Shown here piece after piece: positions 8,035-14,906 of a DNA stretch of 39,320 nucleotides; position 1 is the first letter of the stretch; each line of letters starts with the position of its first letter. Source of the DNA: Actinomycetota bacterium (GTDB lineage Bacteria > Actinomycetota > Actinomycetes > Streptosporangiales > Streptosporangiaceae); assembly GCA_003168295.1 (NCBI GenBank), contig PMST01000616.1:7637-46956 (forward strand). The letters run 5' to 3'. The translations under genes and the position numbers were made by a program. The notes under the pieces are model-generated. The model saw only the letters and a program-made list of their open reading frames with translations. It did no database searches and was not told where the DNA came from.

Positions 8035-8070
8035 ATTAGAGTTCCCGGGCCATCCCATGATGCATGGGAT
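8035..8070 (-). promoter_or_regulatory. Palindromic operator and candidate promoter of the monooxygenase-acyltransferase operon
   Basis: ATCCCATG (8052-8059), spacer ATG, CATGGGAT (8063-8070) is a perfect 8+3+8 inverted repeat. Reading leftward it lies just upstream of a candidate -10, TCTAAT (8040-8035), about where a -35 would be, so a bound protein would cover the promoter. No good -35 is visible. A start near 8028 would give a leader of about 34 bases holding the AAGGGAG ribosome site before GTG 7994. The palindrome is seen; the regulator is unknown and none is encoded next to it. Confidence 0.5.
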
Positions 8071-8246
8071 ACGTCCTTTTTTAATCTGAGTTTCCGGCGT
8101 GTCGGGTGGCATCATGTGCTGATGGGTGCAGATGCGGATTTTGCGGGCGGATGGGCCCCCAGGCAGGGGCCGCCAGGCCGGGCTCGCTCCTGAACTCGTA
8201 GAGCTCAGGTCGTGACGTCGGCTGGCTGCCGGAGTATGACCAGGGC

Positions 8247-8411
8247 ATGCGGTATGCACAACGGGGCGGGTACACGCCCGCCGAGCAGCAGCGGCGCGAG
8301 GGGCTGCGGCTGGAACTGCGGAAAGGCCCGCTGGCGTACGGGTTCGGAGCCTCATCTGACATGGTGACGATGGTGGAGCTCCCGCGGTCGATCGTGGCCA
8401 GGCAGCGATGA
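8247..8411 (+). pseudogene. Remnant of an IS630-type (winged-helix) transposase gene with internal deletion
   Basis: An open stretch of 54 codons from ATG 8247 to TGA 8409. It begins MRYAQRGGYTPAEQQRREGL, matching the typical start of actinobacterial IS630-family winged-helix transposases, and continues RLELRKGPLAYGF. That second part resembles a segment normally about 70 residues further on (ELExGPLAHGW), so a block of the DNA-binding domain appears deleted. The DDE catalytic region is absent. Upstream (8071-8246) and downstream (8412-8470) I see no other gene. It marks past insertion activity beside the low-G+C operon at 5635-7994. The match is from memory of the family pattern. Confidence 0.55.
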
Positions 8412-8489
8412 GCGCCTCGAAGCCGTAACGGTCCCGGAACGCTCCGCGCGTAGGGTTGGCTCATTCCAGTCCCCTCGGCTAGGGGCAGT

Positions 8490-9782
8490 ATGACGAGCAA
8501 GATCTTGACAATCTGGCGGGCGGCACCGGTCGCGGCGGTCGCGTTCGGCGTGGTCACGCTCGGCCTGGATCTAGCTGTTGTGCCACTCGACATCCTCACG
8601 CATCACACCGGGCCCGGCGGGCCGGTGGCCGACGGGCTGAGCACGGCCGCGGTCGTGGTCCCCGCGGTGGCAGTGGGCACCCTGCTCGCCGCCCGCCGCC
8701 CCCGCAATCCGATCGGATGGGTCCTGCTCACGATCCTTCTCCTCGGCGTCAGCCCCACCAACCAGTACGCCGTCCTGGACTACCGGATGCATCACGGCAC
8801 ACTGCCCCTGGGCTGGGCAGTGGTGGTGCTCGGAGACGGCTGGCCGCTGTTCCTGCCCCTCATCGCCATCCTTCTGTGGCTGTTCCCGGACGGACGACTG
8901 CCGCCGGGACGCTGGCACCGTATGGCCGTGGCTCTGGTCACTGCCGGGGTGCTGCTCGGGCTGGCCGCCTCGGCTCCTGGCGTCGTGGCTGTCGCCGGGC
9001 ACGATATCCGCATCGCCGCCAACGGCAGCCTCACCACCGAGCAAGGCGGGGCCTGGGCGGTTCTCCAGACCGCAGTGGCCGTCGGGACCATAGCGGCCTT
9101 GCTCGCCTGGCTTGTCGTGCAGGTACCCAGCTACCGGCGATCGGCTGATCAGCGCCGCCAGCAGCTCAAGTGGCTCTACAGCGGCAGCACCGTTTTCCTG
9201 GTCTCCGTGCTGCTTGGCATCTTCATTGTCCCGCTGGCCCTGGGGGATGGCGCCGGATCTGGGCCGCCGGTGGTCAACGATCTGTTCAACCTCGGGGCGG
9301 CGGCCCTGCCGGTTTGCATCGGCGTGGCGGTGCTGAAGTACCGGCTGTATGCGATCGACCGCATCATCAGCCGGGTGATCTCCTACGCCATCATCACGGC
9401 CGTGCTCGCCGGTGTGTTCGCCGGGCTGGTGATCCTGGCCACCGAGGTGCTCCCCTTCAAGGCACCGGTAGCAGTGGCGGCCTCCACGCTGACCGCCGCG
9501 GCGCTGTTCAACCCGCTGCGCGGCCGGGTGCAACGGGCCGTCGATCGGCGGTTCAACCGGGCCCGCTACAACGCCGAGGCGGTCGTAGCCGCCTTCACCA
9601 CGCGGCTGCGTCAGACCGTCGATCTCGCCACGGTGCAGGACGATCTCGTCGCTACGGCCCATCAAGCCTTCCAGCCCGCTCACATCTCCGTGTGGCTCCC
9701 GCCCGGGATTAGCGTCGAGCCGCTCCGGCGCGGCACTGATCTCCACACGGATCACGCATTACGCATGGGCGACGGCCTGTGA
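8490..9782 (+). CDS. Multi-pass membrane protein resembling the sensor part of a histidine kinase, without kinase domain
   Basis: 430 residues from ATG 8490; AGGGG lies 4 bases upstream, within a small hairpin (CCCCT at 8471-8475 with AGGGG at 8481-8485). Eight or so hydrophobic segments fill residues about 10-330 (for example STAAVVVPAVAVGTLLAARR and ISYAIITAVLAGVFAGLVIL). The C-terminal 100 residues contain NPLRGRVQRAVDRRFNRARY followed by a GAF-like start (VDLATVQDDLVATAHQAFQPAHISVWL). This arrangement is common in actinobacterial membrane proteins and in the N-terminal parts of sensor kinases; here the protein ends where the GAF or kinase part would go on. It may be a stand-alone family member or a truncated sensor. 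It converges with the GH12 gene, with 15 bases between the stop codons. Confidence 0.75.
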   Translation: MTSKILTIWRAAPVAAVAFGVVTLGLDLAVVPLDILTHHTGPGGPVADGLSTAAVVVPAVAVGTLLAARRPRNPIGWVLLTILLLGVSPTNQYAVLDYRMHHGTLPLGWAVVVLGDGWPLFLPLIAILLWLFPDGRLPPGRWHRMAVALVTAGVLLGLAASAPGVVAVAGHDIRIAANGSLTTEQGGAWAVLQTAVAVGTIAALLAWLVVQVPSYRRSADQRRQQLKWLYSGSTVFLVSVLLGIFIVPLALGDGAGSGPPVVNDLFNLGAAALPVCIGVAVLKYRLYAIDRIISRVISYAIITAVLAGVFAGLVILATEVLPFKAPVAVAASTLTAAALFNPLRGRVQRAVDRRFNRARYNAEAVVAAFTTRLRQTVDLATVQDDLVATAHQAFQPAHISVWLPPGISVEPLRRGTDLHTDHALRMGDGL

Positions 9783-9797
9783 CTAGGAACGGTAAGA

Positions 9798-10604
9798 CTA
9801 TGACCGCCTGGCGCTGCCAGCAGCCGCGGCGGTAGTGATCGAGAAGTGGTTGACCCGGAAGGTCTCGTTCACGCCGCCGGTGCTGCAGATCTCCCAGCCG
9901 TACCCGATCGCCCACAGGCCGCTGCTGCGCGGCAGGTAGCCGTGGGCCACCAGCCAGCTGAGCATGGGCAGGATGTCCACCCGGCCGGCCTGCTCGCTGG
10001 AGGGCAGCTTCCAGACCAGCTCCGAGCCGAACTGGCACAGGTTCCAGGTCTGCACCGGAACGCCGCCGGACCCGCCGAACGAAGCGGTGGCCTCGAACGG
10101 GCAGGGACCGTTATGGGCGAAGTCGTGCTGGATCATGACCTCACCGCTCCAGGCGCTGGAGGTGCCCGACCCCAGCCAGATGTCGTAGGCGGCCCAGGCG
10201 CTGGTGGAACTCGTCGCGTTCATCGTCTCGCTGAACGAGGAGTAGATGGAGGAGAAGGCCGACAGCGGGGTCGAGGTGTTGTCGCTCTGCCCGTAGCTCG
10301 TGCTGACGCTCGGGTAGGACACCACCGAGGTGTGCCCGGCGGGAATGCTGGCGACCACGTGCCAGCTCCCGGGGGCGGTCACGGAAAGCGCCTGCTTCCA
10401 GCCGGTGATGGGGCTCCACACGTTGTTGCCGACGTAGGTGCTCGAGGTGGTCCCGGTGATCTGCGGGTAGCCATACGGGCCACAGGTCCCCTGCAACGCG
10501 CGGGTCGTACAGACGGTAGGCACCGGTGGTTTGGGCATAGCGCTGCCGCACCCAACAGCAAGAATGGCCACCAGCGCCAGCGCCGCGATCTTCAGGGAGG
10601 TCAT
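9798..10604 (-). CDS. GH12-type glucanase, predicted lipoprotein (paralogue 1)
   Basis: 268 residues. Residues 1-19 form a lipoprotein signal with lipobox AVGC (Cys19 as the lipid anchor). The mature part has the GH12 (clan GH-C, jelly-roll) pattern: NNVWSP, HTSVVSYPSV, AWAAYDIWLG, GEVMIQ and WAIGYGWEICSTGG. The two catalytic Glu of GH12 correspond to Glu155 (in GEVMI) and Glu238 (in GWEI); both are present. Known GH12 enzymes cleave beta-1,4-glucan or xyloglucan with retention. Asn-Ala-Thr/Ser-rich loops and four Cys suggest disulfides. It is nearly the same as the gene at 29994-30821 over most of its length. The position beside a polysaccharide operon suggests processing of the secreted glycan rather than scavenging of plant cellulose, but that is inference. 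Confidence 0.85.
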   Translation of the reverse strand: MTSLKIAALALVAILAVGCGSAMPKPPVPTVCTTRALQGTCGPYGYPQITGTTSSTYVGNNVWSPITGWKQALSVTAPGSWHVVASIPAGHTSVVSYPSVSTSYGQSDNTSTPLSAFSSIYSSFSETMNATSSTSAWAAYDIWLGSGTSSAWSGEVMIQHDFAHNGPCPFEATASFGGSGGVPVQTWNLCQFGSELVWKLPSSEQAGRVDILPMLSWLVAHGYLPRSSGLWAIGYGWEICSTGGVNETFRVNHFSITTAAAAGSARRS

Positions 10605-10611
10605 ATAGCCA

Positions 10612-10639
10612 ATTATGGTATTCGTCGTGATTTGGTCAG
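10612..10639 (-). promoter_or_regulatory. Candidate promoter of the GH12 lipoprotein gene, giving a leaderless transcript
   Basis: Reading leftward, CTGACC (10639-10634), a 16-base spacer and CATAAT (10617-10612) form a plausible sigma-70-type promoter. The ATG at 10604 begins about 8 bases after the -10 and has no Shine-Dalgarno, so the mRNA would be leaderless. The rest of 10640-10754 is the divergent upstream region of the glycosyltransferase; I could not identify its promoter with confidence. Confidence 0.5.
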
Positions 10640-10754
10640 GTTAGGGCGAGAAGTCCGAGAGCTATGCCGCCGAACGCCTTGCCCGTCCGCTGAGTCAAGA
10701 GTAAAACAAACCGGCTCTTCGTATCACCATCAATTGCTGCGGGCTCCTGTAGGG

Positions 10755-11969
10755 GTGAAGCGTCGGGTCTTGATTATCGTGCAGAATCTTCCGGTACCGT
10801 TCGATCGACGAGTATGGCTCGAGTGCCAGGCTCTGGTTTCGGCCGGCTACCGGGTTGCCGTCGTTTGCCCCAAGGGCAGCGGTGACCCTGGCTACGAGGT
10901 CGTCGAGGGGGTCGAACTCTACAAGTACCGGCCGTATGCGCCGGGGGGAAGTAATCTTAGCTTCGTTGCCGAGTATGCCTACTCGTTTCTCGCGACGACC
11001 TGGATGGCGCTGAAGGCCAGGCGCTCAGGCCGTTTCGCGGTGATCCAGGCCTGTAATCCGCCCGATATCTTCTGGCCCCTCGCCATGGCTTTCCGGGCCC
11101 TGGAGGGGACCCGGTTCGTGTTTGATCATCATGACCTGTGCCCGGAACTTTATGAATCTCGCTTTCCCGAAGGCCCGAAGCTGCCCTATGCGGGTTTGCG
11201 GGCCCTGGAACGCAGGACCCACCGGGCGGCGGACCATGTGATCTCCACCAATGATTCCTACCGGAAGATCGCGATGGCCCGGAGCGGCAAGCGGGCCACG
11301 GACGTGACGGTGGTCCGGACCGGACCGGACCCGCAGCGGCTGCGGCGCGGCCAGGCCTGCCCGGAGCTGCGCCGGGGCCGCCGGTTCCTCGCGGCCTACA
11401 TCGGCGTCATGGGTCCGCAAGACGGAGTCGACATCGTGGTGCGAGCAGCCGGCATCGTGGTTCATGAGCTCGGGCGCACGGACATCGCCTTCACGTTGAT
11501 CGGCTCGGGCGACTGCTTTGACGAGCTGGTGGCATTGCGCGATGAGCTCGGCCTGGCCGGTCACGTGGAGTTCACCGGGCGGGCACCGGACGAGCTCGTC
11601 TCGCGCATCCTGTCCACCGCGGACGTGGGCCTTTCGCCCGATCCGAAGAACCCGCTCAATGACGTCTCCACGATGAACAAGACCTTGGAATACATGGCCT
11701 TCGAGCTTCCCGTGGTGGCATTTGACCTGCGCGAGACGCGGATCTCGGCGGGCGACGCCGCACTGTACGTCAAGCCCAACGACGTCCACGACTATGCCGT
11801 GGCCATCGCCGGGGCCATGGACGATGAGCCAGGGCGAGCCCGGCTGGGCAAGCTGGGGCGGATCCGGGTCGAGCAGGAGCTGGCCTGGTGCCACCAGGAG
11901 CGCGCCTATCTGGGCGTTTACGCGCGGCTGACGGCCGGCGTTACGGCGCTTGGGAACTTTGATGGTTGA
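10755..11969 (+). CDS. GT4-family glycosyltransferase
   Basis: 404 residues from GTG 10755. The frame is open much further upstream, but that part is antisense to the GH12 gene and has no domain, while VLIIVQNLPVPFDRRVWLE right after this GTG is the expected first strand and loop of a GT-B enzyme. The ribosome site is poor (AGGGG overlaps the start). The N-domain includes FVFDHHDLCPELYESRF. The C-domain includes AYIGVMGPQDGVDIVV, IGSGDCFDELV and STMNKTLEYMAFELPVVAFD, where the Glu of the E-x7-E-like motif binds the sugar nucleotide. It should transfer a sugar from a nucleotide donor to the lipid-linked repeat unit on the cytosolic face. First gene of the long rightward polysaccharide operon; its end overlaps the next start by 8 bases. 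Confidence 0.88.
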   Translation: MKRRVLIIVQNLPVPFDRRVWLECQALVSAGYRVAVVCPKGSGDPGYEVVEGVELYKYRPYAPGGSNLSFVAEYAYSFLATTWMALKARRSGRFAVIQACNPPDIFWPLAMAFRALEGTRFVFDHHDLCPELYESRFPEGPKLPYAGLRALERRTHRAADHVISTNDSYRKIAMARSGKRATDVTVVRTGPDPQRLRRGQACPELRRGRRFLAAYIGVMGPQDGVDIVVRAAGIVVHELGRTDIAFTLIGSGDCFDELVALRDELGLAGHVEFTGRAPDELVSRILSTADVGLSPDPKNPLNDVSTMNKTLEYMAFELPVVAFDLRETRISAGDAALYVKPNDVHDYAVAIAGAMDDEPGRARLGKLGRIRVEQELAWCHQERAYLGVYARLTAGVTALGNFDG

Positions 11970-12675
11970 CCATTCCCCTGACCGTGCTGACGAGGTCAGG
12001 CAGTTGTTTAACACCCGCGCCGCGGCGTGGTCCGCCTTCTACGCTCCAGGGGGAAATTTCACCGGACGGCTGGCCCTTTTCAATACGCTCATCACCAAGC
12101 ACGTTCCGGCCGGGGGCCGGATGCTCGATCTCGGCTGCGGCAGCGGCGAAATAGCCCGGGCTGGCGCGGCCGCCGGGCTCCGGGTAACGGGATGCGACAT
12201 CTCGGAGTTGATGCTGCGCTCGGCGATCTCCCGGGACCCGCAGCGGGAAGTTGAATGGGTGCAACTTGACACGCAATGGCGTCGGTTGCCCTTTGCTACC
12301 GGCAGTTTCGATGCCGTGGTGGCCGCGAGCGTCCTGGAGTACGTGGATGAGCCGTCCGTGGTCCTGAGCGAGTGCGCCCGCATCCTGCGTCCCGGTGGGC
12401 TCCTAGCCTGCACCGTCCCCGATCCCAGGCATCCGGTTCGGTGGCTGGAGTCGGTCGTCAGCCCCTGCGGGCGGGTGCCTGCCGTCGGCGTCGCCGCCCG
12501 CCGCTGGCCCCGTCTGGAGAACCACCTGACCTACCTGCAGACCTCGCGACAGCGACATATGGCCAGGTGGTGGCGCGCCGCCGCGCGGCAGGCGGGTCTG
12601 TCCCCGGTTCCGCGCCCGGTGCAGGCGGGCGGGTATTCACGGCTTCGGCTTTTGACCTTCAAGCGGCCCCGATGA
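11962..12675 (+). CDS. Class I SAM-dependent methyltransferase
   Basis: 237 residues from ATG 11962; the start overlaps the end of the glycosyltransferase gene by 8 bases, suggesting translational coupling. An upstream in-frame TTG at 11950 is less likely. The SAM-binding motif I is LDLGCGSGEIA at about 55-65, motif II follows as VTGCDISELML, and motif IV-like FDAVVAASVLEYVDEP at about 115. The family is Methyltransf_11/25, which methylates small molecules or sugars. In this place it probably methylates a sugar of the repeat unit or caps a growing chain; the acceptor cannot be read from the sequence. The C-terminal part is Arg- and Trp-rich and could touch the membrane or lipid-linked substrate. 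Confidence 0.87.
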   Translation: MVDHSPDRADEVRQLFNTRAAAWSAFYAPGGNFTGRLALFNTLITKHVPAGGRMLDLGCGSGEIARAGAAAGLRVTGCDISELMLRSAISRDPQREVEWVQLDTQWRRLPFATGSFDAVVAASVLEYVDEPSVVLSECARILRPGGLLACTVPDPRHPVRWLESVVSPCGRVPAVGVAARRWPRLENHLTYLQTSRQRHMARWWRAAARQAGLSPVPRPVQAGGYSRLRLLTFKRPR

Positions 12676-12722
12676 GGCCAGGGAGAGTTCGTGACGGTGC
12701 GGCGTGATCGGCGAAGGACACG

Positions 12723-14906
12723 ATGAAGCAGATAGCTCAGAATTACAAGTCGGGGGAACTTACCGTCCTGGACGTGCCGGCCCCGGCGTGCCGTCCAGGG
12801 GGCGTCCTGGTGCAGTCGCTGTTCTCGCTGATCTCCACCGGCACGGAGATGATGAAGCTGGCTGAGGCCAAGATGTCGATGGTGGGAAAGGCGCGAGCCC
12901 GGCCGGACCAGGTGCGTAAGGTCCTGGACACCGTCTCGCAGCAAGGTGCGGCCGCCACGTATAAGAAGGTAATGAGCAGGCTGGATTCCTACACTCCGCT
13001 GGGCTATTCGCTCTGCGGCGTGGTGGTCGAGGTGGGGAAGGGGGCCGAGGAATTCGAGGTCGGTCAGCTCGTCGCCGCGGCTGGTAATGAGTATGCCCTG
13101 CACGCCGAATACAACTGGCTGCCCGTTAATCTCTGCGCACCGGTTCCGCGCGGTGTCTCGCCCGAGCACGCCGCCTTCGCCACCGTCGGTTCGATCGCGA
13201 TGCACGGCGTCCGGCGCGCGGAGGTCCAGCTGGGAGAGGTGGCCTGCGTCATCGGCCTCGGCCTGGTGGGCCAGCTCGTGGTGCGTCTGCTGGTCGCCTC
13301 GGGCGTCCGGGTCATCGGCCTGGATGTGATCGAGCAGCGCGGCCGGCTGGCCGAGCAGGCCGGAGCGGTGCTGTGCGCGGCCCCGAAGGATGAGGGCCTG
13401 AATGCCGCCCGGCATGCGGTGGACGAGATCTCGGGCGGGCGCGGGGTCGACCATGTCTTCCTGGCCGCCGGCGGATCGTCCAACGAACCGGTCGAGCTCG
13501 CCGCCCGCCTGGCCCGGGATCGCGCCCGCGTCGTGGACATCGGCAAGACCCGCCTGGACCTGCCCTGGAACGCCTATTACGAGAAGGAACTCGACGTCCG
13601 GTTCTCCAGGTCCTACGGGCCCGGGCGGTATGACGAACGGTACGAGCTTGAGGGCATCGACTACCCGGTCGGGTACGTCCGCTGGACCGAGCGGCGCAAC
13701 CTGGAATGCTTCCTTGACCTCGTCGCCCGCAAGGAAATCGAGGTCGAAACGCTCGTCTCTGGTGTCTTCCCGCTGCAGGACGCGAGCACCGTCTATGCCG
13801 ACCTGGCCTCGGGCTCGCTCAAGGCGGTGGGCGTCCTGCTCGAGTACCCGGCCACGCCCCCGGACAGCCTGCCGCGAGCTGACAGCCTGGTCCGAGCCGG
13901 GACGATCAGGACCGGCCGGGGGGCGGCGGCCCGGGGAAAAAGCGGCGGGCGCCTCGCGATCGGGTTCATCGGCGCCGGCAACTATGCCTCGTCGATGCTG
14001 TTGCCGCACCTAGCGCGACTGGATAAGGCGCACCTGGCGCACGTCGCGACCAGCCGGTCGCTGTCCGCCGTCAACGCGCAGCGGCGTTTCGGGTTCACCA
14101 CGGCGTCGACCAACGCCGACGCCGTGTTCGAGGACGCGAGCCTGGACGCGATCTTCATCGTGACCCGTCATCATGCGCACGCGGACATGGTCTGCCGGGC
14201 CCTGGCGACCGGCAAGGCCGTCTTCGTGGAAAAACCGCTGGCCCTGACCCGCGAGGAACTCGGCCGTATCGTCGAGACCATCGCCACGACGGGCAACGAC
14301 CGGCTGATGGTGGGATTCAACCGGCGCTTCGCGCCGCTGCTCACCCAGATGAGGTCGCAGTTCGGGCCGGCGGACTCGAGTTCGGCGATGCGCTACCTGG
14401 TCAACGCGGGATCGCTGGCCGCCGACAGCTGGTACCGGAACGACGCCCTGGAAGGATCGCGGTTCGCCGGCGAGGGCGGTCATTTCATCGACACCCTGAG
14501 CTGGTGGGCGGCCAGCCTGCCGGCCGAGGCTTACGCCGTCAGGGGACCGGAGAAGGACGACGTGCAGGTCACGGTGCGGTTCCGGAACGGCTCGAGCGGC
14601 ACCATCAGCTACCTCACCGGCGGGAACCCGCGCTATCAGAAGGAGACGCTCGACGTTAACGCCGGCGGCTGCAGCGCGCGGCTGGACAATTTCAGGAAGG
14701 CGACGGTCTGGAGCGGGCGGCGGCAGCACGCCGCGCGGTCACGAGCCGGACAGGACAAGGGCCAGCGAGCTGAGCTGACCCAGTTCGTCGAGGCCATCCT
14801 GACCGATGCGCCGATGCCCATCGGCGCCGAGTCCCTCGTCGCCACCACCCAGGCGACGATCGCGGTGGAGATGAGCCTGCTGAGCGGCCGCGCGGAGCGA
14901 GTGTGA
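12723..14906 (+). CDS. Bi-domain oxidoreductase: MDR (alcohol-dehydrogenase-like) domain fused to Gfo/Idh/MocA domain
   Basis: 727 residues, ATG 12723 after AAGGA. Residues 1-380 form a medium-chain dehydrogenase/reductase with the nucleotide motif GLGLVGQLVVRLL at about 178. Residues 400-727 form a Gfo/Idh/MocA oxidoreductase with GFIGAGNYASSML at about 413 and the EKPLAL motif at about 502. An Arg/Gly-rich linker joins them. This architecture is known from many capsule and exopolysaccharide clusters, often next to a heparinase II/III-like gene as here, but I know of no settled reaction. Two NAD(P)-linked steps on a sugar or sugar nucleotide, such as oxidation then reduction at another carbon, would fit. 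The following gene starts within its last codons (GTGA overlap), so the pair is coupled. Confidence 0.87.
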   Translation: MKQIAQNYKSGELTVLDVPAPACRPGGVLVQSLFSLISTGTEMMKLAEAKMSMVGKARARPDQVRKVLDTVSQQGAAATYKKVMSRLDSYTPLGYSLCGVVVEVGKGAEEFEVGQLVAAAGNEYALHAEYNWLPVNLCAPVPRGVSPEHAAFATVGSIAMHGVRRAEVQLGEVACVIGLGLVGQLVVRLLVASGVRVIGLDVIEQRGRLAEQAGAVLCAAPKDEGLNAARHAVDEISGGRGVDHVFLAAGGSSNEPVELAARLARDRARVVDIGKTRLDLPWNAYYEKELDVRFSRSYGPGRYDERYELEGIDYPVGYVRWTERRNLECFLDLVARKEIEVETLVSGVFPLQDASTVYADLASGSLKAVGVLLEYPATPPDSLPRADSLVRAGTIRTGRGAAARGKSGGRLAIGFIGAGNYASSMLLPHLARLDKAHLAHVATSRSLSAVNAQRRFGFTTASTNADAVFEDASLDAIFIVTRHHAHADMVCRALATGKAVFVEKPLALTREELGRIVETIATTGNDRLMVGFNRRFAPLLTQMRSQFGPADSSSAMRYLVNAGSLAADSWYRNDALEGSRFAGEGGHFIDTLSWWAASLPAEAYAVRGPEKDDVQVTVRFRNGSSGTISYLTGGNPRYQKETLDVNAGGCSARLDNFRKATVWSGRRQHAARSRAGQDKGQRAELTQFVEAILTDAPMPIGAESLVATTQATIAVEMSLLSGRAERV

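Noticed and set aside
9846..10754. Upstream extension of the first GT4 gene (frame open from 9846)
   Set aside because: This part is antisense to the GH12 gene and has no domain; the GT fold begins at GTG 10755.
12531..14009. 492-codon leftward open frame
   Set aside because: Antisense to the bi-domain oxidoreductase, with no recognisable motif.
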